Below, piece by piece: positions 1-7,239 of a DNA stretch of 64,000 nucleotides. The first letter of the stretch is position 1. Every line of letters starts with the position of its first letter. The translations under genes were made by a program, and so were the position numbers. The notes below the pieces were generated by a model. It saw only the letters and a list, made by a program, of their open reading frames with translations. It did no database searches and had not been told where the DNA came from. This DNA is from Terrimonas sp937888905 (lineage in GTDB: Bacteria > Bacteroidota > Bacteroidia > Chitinophagales > Chitinophagaceae): contig CALATA010000001.1 in NCBI GenBank assembly GCA_937888905.1, positions 620,001 to 684,000 on the forward strand. Reading direction: 5' to 3'.

Positions 1-169
1 GACCATCCTGGCTGAAGTAGGTATTGAAGTTTTCGGTCTGGTAATACTTCCACTTGAACTTCTGATATTGTACGCGGTTTTTGCCAAATTCAACAGCATT
101 GGCCTGCGCCGATGCTTTCATACCAGTTAGCAAGGTAAGGCAGACAATCAGGCTAGTTAATTTATTCAT
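1..169 (-). CDS. N-terminus of a secreted TolB-like / PD40 protein (partial)
   Basis: The ATG is at 169 on the minus strand and the frame stays open to the window edge (56 codons). The product starts with a typical signal peptide (basic MNK, hydrophobic core, ending ASAQA). The mature start has the motif FGKNRVQYQKFKWKYYQTENF. That motif is characteristic of long Bacteroidota proteins annotated as TolB-like or PD40 beta-propellers, sometimes with a peptidase-MA-like front. Only the N-terminus is visible, so the function is an inference from this motif. The gene is divergent from the metallo-hydrolase at 332. Confidence 0.6.
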   Translation of the reverse strand, partial: MNKLTSLIVCLTLLTGMKASAQANAVEFGKNRVQYQKFKWKYYQTENFNTYFSQDG

Positions 170-331
170 ACGATTGGGCGATACTTTATTGCGTTTACTT
201 AGTTCTTATCCCGGGAATAGGGGTGAAGATTCCTGCTTGCCTTTTCATTCCCGGCGTGTAGTTTTGAGCCTTATACCGGTTATTTACGGAAAAAACAGCG
301 TTCCCAATTTTAAAAATACAAAAAACCCTTC

Positions 332-979
332 ATGTTAAGCGTTAAGTCGTTCACATTTAACCCGGTTCAGGAAAATACCTATCTGGTGTATAACGAAGAA
401 AAGGAGTGTTGCATTATCGACCCGGGCTGTTATTTTCCGCAGGAGGAGCAGCAACTGGCGGATGCCATCCGTTCCGAAGGGTTAAAGCCGGTGCTTTTAC
501 TGAATACGCATTGTCATTTCGACCATATTTTCGGGAATAAGTTTGTTGCCGAAACCTGGGGGCTGACCCCTCATCTGCATGAGCAGGAGATGCCGGTGCT
601 GGAGCGGGCCGCGCAGGCGGCGGCGGCCTGGCAAATCCCGTTTACGGCTATATATGATGGACTGGTGGTCAAAATCCGGGAAGGTGAAACCATTAGCCTG
701 GGCAGCGAAGAGCTGCAGATTCTGTTTACGCCCGGGCATTCACCCGGCAGCGTGTCATTTTACAGCGAAACCTCCGGGTTGCTGATAGCCGGGGATGTGT
801 TGTTCAACCGCAGCATTGGCCGTACCGATCTTCCCGGGGGTGATTACGACACACTGATCCGGAGCATTCATACGCAACTGCTTGTGCTGCCGGATGAAAC
901 GAAAGTTTATCCCGGCCACGGGCCAATGACAACGATAGGGTTTGAGAAAATGAACAATCCATTTCTGACGAACAGGTGA
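332..979 (+). CDS. MBL-fold metallo-hydrolase (glyoxalase II-like)
   Basis: This is a 215-residue stand-alone metallo-beta-lactamase fold protein. The metal-ligand set is complete: THCHFDH (His60, His62, Asp64, His65), His136 in TPGHSPGS, Asp155 in GDVLF, and His196 in YPGHGP. No signal peptide is seen, so it is probably cytoplasmic. Proteins of this size and pattern are hydroxyacylglutathione hydrolase-like thioesterases or related hydrolases; the substrate cannot be read from the sequence. The start ATG follows an A-rich leader. The last codons (around 946-960) are duplicated about 141 bp downstream, outside the gene. Confidence 0.85.
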   Translation: MLSVKSFTFNPVQENTYLVYNEEKECCIIDPGCYFPQEEQQLADAIRSEGLKPVLLLNTHCHFDHIFGNKFVAETWGLTPHLHEQEMPVLERAAQAAAAWQIPFTAIYDGLVVKIREGETISLGSEELQILFTPGHSPGSVSFYSETSGLLIAGDVLFNRSIGRTDLPGGDYDTLIRSIHTQLLVLPDETKVYPGHGPMTTIGFEKMNNPFLTNR

Positions 980-1228
980 ATGGTCAGTCGTCAATAAGTG
1001 AATAAGTCAATAAGTGAATTGTGCTTCCAGCGCTTTCGGGTTGGGGCTTGCTTCCCACGGTTCGTGTATACACGAACCATGGAGCGGAAAATGAACAATC
1101 CGTTTTTAAGTAAAAAGTCAAAATTCAAAAGCGTGAATCGTCATCCCGAAGCCTCGGGAGTGAATGGTCAATAAGTGAATTGGGAATGCAGGATATACCC
1201 CGGTTCGTTTATGCACGAACCAGTTAGC
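946..1228. repeat. Imperfect tandem duplication of a gene end plus palindrome
   Basis: Two units of about 141-143 bp follow each other. Each begins with GAAAATGAACAATCC (946-960 and 1087-1101), carries GTGAAT/GTCAATA-type short repeats, and ends in a palindrome: GGTTCGTGTA/TACACGAACC, perfect, at 1059-1078, and a degenerate copy at 1202-1221. The first unit begins inside the metallo-hydrolase gene. The second contains an inserted TCAAAAT-type array and a CCCGA..TCGGG inverted repeat, so the copies have diverged by gain of short repeats. Confidence 0.75.
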
Positions 1229-1317
1229 AAAGCCGCAAAAACTTAAAACTTATTACTTATAACGGACGCCCGAAGTGTCGGGCGGCTGTTCCATCTTACG
1301 CCCTAAACCTTACACCT
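976..1317. repeat. Composite intergenic array of 7-8 bp repeats
   Basis: This 338-bp gap between the convergent metallo-hydrolase and SET genes has no ORF of note. It holds AGTGAATA/AGTCAATA units (976-1020), TCAAAAN units (about 1113-1132), GTGAAT units (1132-1180), ACTTATN units (about 1240-1262), a CCCGAAGTGTCGGG inverted repeat (about 1268-1282), CGGCTGTT, then a CCTTA-type array (about 1295-1317). The same module order recurs at 50633-50785. Confidence 0.7.
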
Positions 1318-1764
1318 TCATCCTTTCTTCGCGGCCCGCTCGCGGTTAGACTGCTCCAGCCGGATATTATGACGGATCACATCCCAGTATTCTTTTCCGT
1401 AAGGAACAAAAATCTCCGAACCGGCGGGGATGTCTTTTTTGGCCTGGATAAAAACGCGTACACCGTCTTCCACATACTCGGCGTTGTTGGTAACACCTTT
1501 CACGCGCGTAATGCCGCGGGCATCGTTGGCATAGCGGGCAAGTTCTTCCGTATTGTTGCTTGCATCGATCACATGTGAACGTTTAACGTAGTAGATGTAA
1601 CCGTTCTCACCGTTGTTGTGTTCTACTTCTTTCCAGGTGGTGATCTTTCCTTTGTATTCTACGATCGGCGTGCCTTTGGGAATAAAGTTTTTCGTAAAAA
1701 GACCTTTCCCAGCCCCTGGTAAAGATGAACGCTTTATCACGAGCTGTTTTTCCAGTAATGTCAT
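1318..1764 (-). CDS. SET domain-containing protein
   Basis: A 148-residue protein made almost entirely of a SET (lysine methyltransferase) fold. Visible landmarks are GAGKGLF near residue 20 (the GxG SAM-binding turn), the central YIYYVKRSHVIDAS strand region, ARYANDA (the position of the canonical NHS motif, here with N-D), and a C-terminal EIFVPYGKEYW, matching the ELxxxYGxxYW signature. SET proteins use S-adenosylmethionine to methylate protein lysines; the bacterial target is unknown. It has no signal peptide and is probably cytoplasmic. The His of NHS is replaced by Asp, so the activity is uncertain. Confidence 0.8.
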   Translation of the reverse strand: MTLLEKQLVIKRSSLPGAGKGLFTKNFIPKGTPIVEYKGKITTWKEVEHNNGENGYIYYVKRSHVIDASNNTEELARYANDARGITRVKGVTNNAEYVEDGVRVFIQAKKDIPAGSEIFVPYGKEYWDVIRHNIRLEQSNRERAAKKG

Positions 1765-1842
1765 AATGAGGGGAGTAAACTTTGATTTTGCGGCGTGAAG
1801 TTAACCCGTTTTACCGGTACGGCAATACGTATTGGCTGCTGA

Positions 1843-3336
1843 TCAGCGGATAAATTTTCCAATGACCGGCATGCGGCTGAATTCTTTTTTTTCCACGTTG
1901 AGAATAAACCACCCGAAAAGCGCCAGCAGTAAAGTAGAGAAGGCGAAATTGGCGGCGGTTCCCAGCCCGATTTTGCTGAATAGTATCGCTATGCCATAGA
2001 GCAACACCACGATCACGATATAGGCCACCAGCTTCTTCCAGGCGTAGGGGATGCGATAAACTTTTTGTCCCCATACAAACGACAACACCATCATAGTGCC
2101 ATAACAAAGGAAAGTGGCCCATGCGCAGGCCATGTAACCAAAGCTCGGGATGAATAAAAAGTTAATCAATAAAGTGATGCCTGCGCCGATAAAAGTGATC
2201 GTTGCACCGGCTCTCGTGCGGTTGGTGACTTTGTACCAGATGCTGAGATTGTAATAAATACCGAGAAACATGTTGGCCAGTAACAAAATGGGCACCACAC
2301 GCAAACCGGTCCAGTAGGTTTCACGGCTTAAAAAATGTTTCCATATATCGAGGTACAATACCACCACCAGGAACATCAGGCATACGGCGATCACAAAAAA
2401 CTTCATCACGCGCGCATACGTGCGTTGCGGATGCTCTCCCTGCGATTGCTTAAAGAAAAACGGTTCTGCACCCATTCTGAACGCCTGCACAAACAACGTG
2501 ATGAGGATGGAAAGTTTGTAACAGCCGGAGTAAATACCAATCTCCGTCAACGGATCAGCGGAAGTGGACCACCAGCGAAGCATGATGCGGTCCATCGTTT
2601 CATTGACCATTCCGCCAAAACCCACGATGAGCAAAGGCATGGAATACCGCATGATTTCGCGCCACAAAGTCTTATTGAAACGCCAGCGGAAGGCGAAAAA
2701 CTCCTTGCGCAGCAAAATAAAGGTGAAAAGGCTCTGAGCCACATTGGCAAGGATAAGATAGCCGACTTCCATGCCGGGTTTGTAGAACAGCAGCAGGAAA
2801 TGATCGGGATTGTCTTTGGCAATACGCGGGCAAACGGACAGGAAAAAGATGGTAAGTGCTATATAAACAAGAATGCCGGAGATCCGGATCACGGCGTATT
2901 TGACGGGCCGGTTGTCGTGCCGCAACTTGGCAAAGGCGATAGTGGTGAGTGCATCCAGCCCGATGATGAAGGCACACCAGGTAATATATTCCGTATGATC
3001 TTGCAGGGAAATGATATCGGCAATGGCGCCGCGGAAAAGAATCATCAGCGTGGTAAGGCTGACGGTGCTGATGATCAGGCTTACCGTAATGGTGTCGTAA
3101 ACGTCGGCTGCCTGTTCTTTTTTCTGGATATAACGGAAATAAGCCGTTTCAAGACCATAGGTAAAAAGGATATTGAGAAAAGGAATGAGTGAATAGATCA
3201 GTTGCATTTCCCCATAGGCAGACGTGAGCAGCGCGTCGGTGAGGTAGGGCGTTAATAAATAGTTAAGAAAGCGGGCGGCAATAGAACTTACCCCGTACCA
3301 CATCGTTTGTCCCGCCAGTTGTTTAATACTGCTCAA
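1843..3336 (-). CDS. Polysaccharide flippase (Wzx/MOP superfamily)
   Basis: A 497-residue integral membrane protein with about 12-14 hydrophobic segments spread over its whole length. The N-terminus (AGQTMWYGVSSIAARFLNYL, then LTPYLTDALL) is typical of oligosaccharide flippases of the multidrug/oligosaccharidyl-lipid/polysaccharide exporter superfamily. Such proteins move lipid-linked glycans across the inner membrane during O-antigen, capsule or exopolysaccharide synthesis. No glycosyltransferase lies beside it, so this is a solitary flippase. It is divergent from the secreted protein gene at 3536. Confidence 0.85.
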   Translation of the reverse strand: MSSIKQLAGQTMWYGVSSIAARFLNYLLTPYLTDALLTSAYGEMQLIYSLIPFLNILFTYGLETAYFRYIQKKEQAADVYDTITVSLIISTVSLTTLMILFRGAIADIISLQDHTEYITWCAFIIGLDALTTIAFAKLRHDNRPVKYAVIRISGILVYIALTIFFLSVCPRIAKDNPDHFLLLFYKPGMEVGYLILANVAQSLFTFILLRKEFFAFRWRFNKTLWREIMRYSMPLLIVGFGGMVNETMDRIMLRWWSTSADPLTEIGIYSGCYKLSILITLFVQAFRMGAEPFFFKQSQGEHPQRTYARVMKFFVIAVCLMFLVVVLYLDIWKHFLSRETYWTGLRVVPILLLANMFLGIYYNLSIWYKVTNRTRAGATITFIGAGITLLINFLFIPSFGYMACAWATFLCYGTMMVLSFVWGQKVYRIPYAWKKLVAYIVIVVLLYGIAILFSKIGLGTAANFAFSTLLLALFGWFILNVEKKEFSRMPVIGKFIR

Positions 3337-3425
3337 TGAAATACAATTCTTTCGACAAACCTACAGGTTTACGCGCAGATTTCCGGTAGCTGCCGGCCCG
3401 GGAAACCCTATTTTTAAAAAAAGCG

Positions 3426-3433
3426 TATCTTTG
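3426..3433 (+). promoter_or_regulatory. Bacteroidota -7 box TATCTTTG
   Basis: A perfect match to TAnnTTTG, preceded by a T-rich stretch at about 3409-3414. Transcription would begin a few bases downstream and give an mRNA leader of about 100 nt for the gene at 3536. The leader holds a weak inverted repeat, CAGCAC/GTGCTG (about 3451-3491). No known riboswitch was recognised in it. Confidence 0.6.
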
Positions 3434-3535
3434 TCGTCCCCTCTAAATCCGCAGCACGGGTTTTTTAGTAATCCTTTACTGCTGTGTGCTGATCTATCCA
3501 ACATCATTTTTTATTAGTTACTAAAATCTTCGTTT

Positions 3536-4159
3536 ATGAAAAGATTTTTTATCGGGCTTTTTATGGCCGCCAGCCTTACTGCTTCTGCACAGGTGTACGA
3601 GGGAAAAGTGTCTTACCAGAAAACCGAACAACCAGCGTTGGTGATGGAATATAATTATCCACCTGACCTGGTGGAAAGTGCCATCAAACAAAAAATGGAG
3701 AAGATAGGACTGAAAGCAAAGTCCAGCAAAGGCTTCCTGGTTTACAGCGGGGCTACCATCAGCGAGATCAGCGGTTCTCCGATGGATTATGCCTTCAAGG
3801 TTGAGCGTAAAAGCCGCCGCGACAAAAACAGTTCGATCGTTTACATGGTGATGAACGGGGCCAATGCGTTGAGTGCGGAAAGTGGTTCAACCAATTCCAA
3901 CGGTAAATATTTCCTGGGCAACCTGTCTCCCGACATCGAGAGCAGCAGCCTGGAAGTAGATATCAAAGCACAGGAAGATAACCTTGCGAAAGCGGAGAAA
4001 AAGTACAAGACCATGCAGGACGATAAAGCCGACATGGAAAAGAAACTGCGTAAGCTCCAGGAGGATCTCAAGACCAATGAAAAGGATCAGGCCAACCAGG
4101 AAAAAGAACTGGAGAAACAGCGCGGCGTACTGGAGGCGTTGCGGGGAAGGAGGAAATGA
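3536..4159 (+). CDS. Secreted protein with C-terminal coiled coil
   Basis: A 207-residue protein with a clear signal peptide (MKRFFIGLFMAASLTASAQ, cleavage after residue 19). The mature N-terminal part begins VYEGKVSYQKTEQPA, a pattern common to small exported Bacteroidota proteins of unknown function. Residues from about 145 to the end are highly charged, with heptad-like K/E/L/D spacing (DNLAKAEKKYKTMQDDKAD), so a long coiled coil is predicted. It probably sits in the periplasm or on the inner face of the outer membrane. No enzymatic motif is seen. A strong intrinsic terminator follows at 4195. Confidence 0.7.
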   Translation: MKRFFIGLFMAASLTASAQVYEGKVSYQKTEQPALVMEYNYPPDLVESAIKQKMEKIGLKAKSSKGFLVYSGATISEISGSPMDYAFKVERKSRRDKNSSIVYMVMNGANALSAESGSTNSNGKYFLGNLSPDIESSSLEVDIKAQEDNLAKAEKKYKTMQDDKADMEKKLRKLQEDLKTNEKDQANQEKELEKQRGVLEALRGRRK

Positions 4160-4162
4160 GAT

Positions 4163-4307
4163 AATTTGAAGATTTGACGATTTGAAAATAGTTCAGGCGT
4201 GAGGGAATATTTCTTCACGCCTTTTTTATGCTAATAATTAACCAGCTCCCAGGGAGTAAAAATATTCCCTGTATTCAATTACCAAATCTTCAAATTTTCA
4301 AATTGGC
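4163..4307. repeat. Inverted pair of ATTTGAA-type short repeats
   Basis: ATTTGAAG/ATTTGACG/ATTTGAAA units (8-bp period, about 4163-4188) are mirrored by CCAAATCTTC-AAATTTTC-AAATTGG at about 4281-4307. The inverted pair flanks the terminator between the convergent genes ending at 4159 and 4309. Confidence 0.55.
4195..4227 (+). terminator. Rho-independent terminator
   Basis: The stem is AGGCGTGA (4195-4202) paired with TCACGCCT (4215-4222), followed by a T6 tract. It closes transcription of the secreted coiled-coil gene at 3536. Confidence 0.8.
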
Positions 4308-4308
4308 A

Positions 4309-5352
4309 TCAAGGCCGGCCCAACGCCGGATTCCGTATAAACCCCGTATCGGTCAGTGTGCCCATGAATTCGACCAGCTGGCGGATTTCGGTGTCAGTCA
4401 GGGGAATGCCGCCGGTCAGTTGCGGATCGAGGGTGGGGCCGGGCTGCACGTTGGTGCGGTAATGAATAAGGCACTGCGCAAGTGTATTGAAGCGGCCATC
4501 GTGCATATAGTTATTGCTCACGGCCACATTGCGCAACGACGGCACTTTGAAAAGCAGAGAATCTTTCGATTGGCGGGTCGTCATCATTTTCCCGAAGTCA
4601 TTTAACGCCGGATCAACAGGAAGGCCATTGTTGCGGAATCGATGATCGGTGAACAATGGTTCGGTATGGCAACTGTTGCATTTGGCAAGAAATAAGGCAT
4701 AACCGCTTTGTTCATTGGCGGTGAAACTTGCCTCGCCTCTTTTTACACGATCATATTTTGAATCGGCCGATAGCAGCGAACCGGTGAACTGTTCGATTGC
4801 TTTCAATATATGATCCGGTTGAATGAATTGCGTGCCGAATACTTTTTTAAAAGCCGCACGATAAGCAGGATCGGCCTGTAATTTTTTAGTGACGCCGGTA
4901 AATGATTCCGCCATTTCAATATGACCATTGATCGGCTGCGCTATGGCTGCATAAATAGAAGAATAAGCACTGTCCCAATGATAACCCTTTTGCCAGGCAA
5001 GATTGAACAGCGGCGGCGCGTTGCGAAGCGTATGAGAATTATTATAACCGTGTGCGCGATCGTGATCGAATAGGCCAAAAGCTGCTTCCTGCTGATGGCA
5101 GGACGAGCAGGGGAAATTGCCGTCAAGCGAGAGCCGGCCATCGTAAAACAATTTTCTTCCCAGTTCAAATCCCTCTTTGGATAAAGGGTTGCCGGCAAAA
5201 CGGAAAGAGGGGTCGGGAAACCCTGCAGGAACTGTTTGTGCGAGATAGGTAAGGCTGTTTGGATTGTCGGATTTGCGGCAACCGGATGCGAGGTAGCCGA
5301 GTGCGATCGTGAGAACGAGCAACGACACTATGGTGGTAAACAGTCTTGGCAT
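4309..5352 (-). CDS. Di-haem cytochrome c peroxidase family lipoprotein
   Basis: A 347-residue MauG/CcpA-type protein. Two CxxCH haem c sites are visible: CSSCH (Cys82-His86) and CNSCH (Cys225-His229). The N-terminus is a lipoprotein signal with lipobox LASGC (Cys25), so it should be anchored in a membrane facing the periplasm. The family reduces H2O2 using two haems or modifies protein or small-molecule substrates. The ATG at 5352 is preferred over an in-frame TTG one codon upstream. The ATG shares its A with the TGA stop of arfB (TGATG), which implies translational coupling. Confidence 0.88.
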   Translation of the reverse strand: MPRLFTTIVSLLVLTIALGYLASGCRKSDNPNSLTYLAQTVPAGFPDPSFRFAGNPLSKEGFELGRKLFYDGRLSLDGNFPCSSCHQQEAAFGLFDHDRAHGYNNSHTLRNAPPLFNLAWQKGYHWDSAYSSIYAAIAQPINGHIEMAESFTGVTKKLQADPAYRAAFKKVFGTQFIQPDHILKAIEQFTGSLLSADSKYDRVKRGEASFTANEQSGYALFLAKCNSCHTEPLFTDHRFRNNGLPVDPALNDFGKMMTTRQSKDSLLFKVPSLRNVAVSNNYMHDGRFNTLAQCLIHYRTNVQPGPTLDPQLTGGIPLTDTEIRQLVEFMGTLTDTGFIRNPALGRP

Positions 5353-5759
5353 CAAAAGTCTCCCGGTTTGAATTTGCGGCGGTCAGCCTTGCGGGTGGTC
5401 TGTCTTTTCTTTGACTCCAATCTTTTCTCTTTCGCTGCTTTGCTTACGCGTGTGGCAATGCGTGGTTTCTTTTTTGCCAGCGCTTCTCCGATCAGTTGAT
5501 GCATGCGGAGTGTGGCTGTTTCTTTATTGTAAAGCTGCGTGCGATGTTCCTGCACTTTGAACTGCAACCAGCCTTCGCTGTTGATGCGGTTGGCCAGTTT
5601 TACGGCGATCAGGCCTTTTTGTTCCGCTGTCAGTATTGCGGAATTTTGTATGTGAAAGGCCGCAATGACGGCTGTTTCAACTTTGTTTACGTTTTGCCCG
5701 CCCTTGCCGCCGCTGCGGGTGGTCTGGTAAACGATTTCACGGGAAATATCGGGAGCCAT
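5352..5759 (-). CDS. arfB: Alternative ribosome-rescue factor B (peptidyl-tRNA hydrolase)
   Basis: A 135-residue release factor-like protein. The GGQ peptidyl-tRNA hydrolysis motif is in RSGGKGGQNVNKVET (about residues 16-30). The C-terminus is a basic tail (KRLESKKRQTTRKADRRKFK) that in ArfB/YaeJ inserts into the empty mRNA channel. It lacks the codon-recognition domains of RF1 and RF2, as expected. It frees ribosomes stalled on mRNAs without stop codons. The ATG at 5759 (MAPDISREIV) is preferred over an upstream TTG. It is the first gene of a two-gene unit with the peroxidase gene. Confidence 0.9.
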   Translation of the reverse strand: MAPDISREIVYQTTRSGGKGGQNVNKVETAVIAAFHIQNSAILTAEQKGLIAVKLANRINSEGWLQFKVQEHRTQLYNKETATLRMHQLIGEALAKKKPRIATRVSKAAKEKRLESKKRQTTRKADRRKFKPGDF

Positions 5760-5761
5760 GT

Positions 5762-5875
5762 AATTCAAAATTCAAAAGTCAAAATTCAAAAAGGTGACTG
5801 GTGAATAAGTGAATAGACAGCCAGTGCTGTTTAACATTACACCTTATGCCTTCCACCTTCTACCTTCGCATAAAG
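5762..5875. repeat. Composite intergenic short-repeat array
   Basis: It contains TTCAAAA/GTCAAAA units with 7-bp period (5762-5792), GTGAAT units (about 5794-5815), CAGCCAGTGCTGTT, and CCTTATG/CCTTCCA/CCTTCTA-type units (about 5830-5868). It lies between the divergent arfB and dtd genes, so it sits in the promoter region of both. Confidence 0.65.
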
Positions 5876-5885
5876 ATACAAACTT

Positions 5886-6338
5886 ATGAGAGCTGTGATA
5901 CAACGCGTGACGGAGGCATCGGTGAAGATCGATGGTGCTATTAACGGACAAATAGGAAATGGATTGTTGATCCTGCTGGGCATCGAAGCGGCGGATGGTC
6001 CTGATGATATCAGTTGGCTCAGTGCAAAGATTGCCGGGTTGCGTATTTTCAATGATGAACAAGGTGTGATGAACCGTTCCGTTGTGGAAATTGACGGAGG
6101 CATTCTCCTGATCAGCCAGTTTACACTTTTCGCTTCCACGCGCAAAGGCAATCGTCCTTCTTATATCCGTGCCGCAAAGCCGGAGCTCGCCATTCCTTTA
6201 TATGAATCATTTGTAGCTGCGTTGTCCGCCGCCATCGGCAAACCTGTAGCGACCGGTATTTTCGGAGCGGATATGAAAGTGTCGTTGCTGAATGATGGGC
6301 CGGTGACGATTTTGATTGACACGAAGGAGAGAGAATGA
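5886..6338 (+). CDS. dtd: D-aminoacyl-tRNA deacylase
   Basis: A 150-residue protein that matches Dtd over its whole length. The N-terminus MRAVIQRVTEASVKIDG, the catalytic SQFTL motif (about residues 77-81) and the C-terminal NDGPVTILID (cross-subunit Gly-cisPro) are all present. The enzyme removes D-amino acids wrongly attached to tRNA and also edits glycyl-tRNA(Ala). It acts as a cytoplasmic dimer. The stop codon lies at the foot of a 9-bp hairpin (6337-6358). Confidence 0.95.
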   Translation: MRAVIQRVTEASVKIDGAINGQIGNGLLILLGIEAADGPDDISWLSAKIAGLRIFNDEQGVMNRSVVEIDGGILLISQFTLFASTRKGNRPSYIRAAKPELAIPLYESFVAALSAAIGKPVATGIFGADMKVSLLNDGPVTILIDTKERE

Positions 6339-6358
6339 TTTGCGCTAAAGCGCAAATC
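6337..6358 (+). terminator. Hairpin at the dtd stop codon
   Basis: GATTTGCGC (6337-6345) pairs perfectly with GCGCAAATC (6350-6358) around a TAAA loop. There is no T tract, so it is either a weak terminator or a 3' mRNA-stabilising stem. A second GC stem, CCCGCC/GGCGGG, lies at 6410-6424 before the T-rich stretch ahead of the convergent gene. Confidence 0.45.
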
Positions 6359-6448
6359 AATGTGTAAATGTGTAAATGTGGTTGTGACTGTATTTCATTT
6401 TCACATGGTCCCGCCGCAGGCGGGCACATTTTCATATTTTTAATTTTA

Positions 6449-6784
6449 TTAGATGCCTATTTTCTCCGAGTAAGTCTGCCCGTTTTTCATCCGGATCATC
6501 ACGAAGAATATTTTTTCGTTCACCGTTACGGTAAAATTGAAATCCTGCGCATTGAGATCTTTTTGTTCTACCACGCGATGGCCGCGGGCCGTCCATACCA
6601 TAATACTATGCATCGGTTGCTGGCTGCGGATCGTGATCTGACGGCCGTGGGTAAGAATGCGAAAGGGTTTGGCAATGCTGTCGCCCGCAGGCACGGCAGC
6701 TTGCAGGTTGAGTGTACTCATTTGACCTAAACAAATGAATACCAGCATGTAAACAGTCCATTTAAGGCTCGCGTTCCGTTGCAT
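6449..6784 (-). CDS. Small secreted protein resembling a stand-alone T9SS sorting domain
   Basis: A 111-residue protein with a signal peptide (residues 1 to about 30, hydrophobic YMLVFICLGQMSTL). The mature part (FRILTHGRQITI..SIMVWTARGHRVVE..FFVMIRMKNGQTYSEKIGI) follows the strand pattern of a type A T9SS C-terminal domain, but with no cargo domain in front. Whether it is exported by T9SS or only shares the fold cannot be told from sequence. The gene is divergent from the MazG-like gene at 6877. Confidence 0.6.
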   Translation of the reverse strand: MQRNASLKWTVYMLVFICLGQMSTLNLQAAVPAGDSIAKPFRILTHGRQITIRSQQPMHSIMVWTARGHRVVEQKDLNAQDFNFTVTVNEKIFFVMIRMKNGQTYSEKIGI

Positions 6785-6876
6785 TGAATCAGGGTTAGTA
6801 GTGTCAGAAATGTGGAAAGTCTGTGGATAACGCCAAGAATCATGCTATATTGCAAGGAAGTTCTAAATACTTTGTT

Positions 6877-7203
6877 ATGACTATTCGCGAAGCACAGGAT
6901 ACGGTTGATCAATGGATAAAAACGGTAGGCGTTAAATATTTCAGTGAGTTGACCAACCTCGCCATACTTACCGAGGAGGTGGGAGAACTCGCCCGCCTGA
7001 TGGCACGGCAGTACGGCGACCAGTCTTTCAAAGACTCCGACAAAGGCCGCGAGCTCGGGGATGAGATGGCCGATGTATTGTGGGTATTACTTTGCCTGGC
7101 CAACCAAACCGGCGTAGATCTCACGACGGCGTTGCAGAAAAATTTGGATAAAAAAACGCAACGCGACAGCGAAAGGCATCGCAACAATCCTAAATTACAG
7201 TGA
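6877..7203 (+). CDS. MazG-like nucleotide pyrophosphohydrolase
   Basis: A 108-residue all-alpha NTP pyrophosphatase. The metal-binding EEVGELAR (EExxE) motif and the later ELGDEMADVLWVL (ExxDxxD-like) match the MazG / dCTPase superfamily. Such enzymes hydrolyse (d)NTPs to NMP and PPi and clean the nucleotide pool. The ATG at 6877 (MTIREAQDTVDQW) is preferred over a GTG at 6823, because homologous proteins start with this helix and the extra residues look non-coding. Confidence 0.85.
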   Translation: MTIREAQDTVDQWIKTVGVKYFSELTNLAILTEEVGELARLMARQYGDQSFKDSDKGRELGDEMADVLWVLLCLANQTGVDLTTALQKNLDKKTQRDSERHRNNPKLQ

Positions 7204-7239
7204 GTTCAGTTTGGCATTATGTATGATTAATAATGAAAT

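Noticed and set aside
2335..3192. Long plus-strand ORF (285 codons) opposite the flippase gene
   Set aside because: Its composition is rich in His, Gln, Gly and Arg without hydrophobic pattern, and the minus strand encodes a typical membrane protein; it is a shadow.
3434..3535. About 100-nt leader before the secreted protein gene as a riboswitch
   Set aside because: Only a weak 6-bp inverted repeat is visible and no known riboswitch core could be matched by eye.
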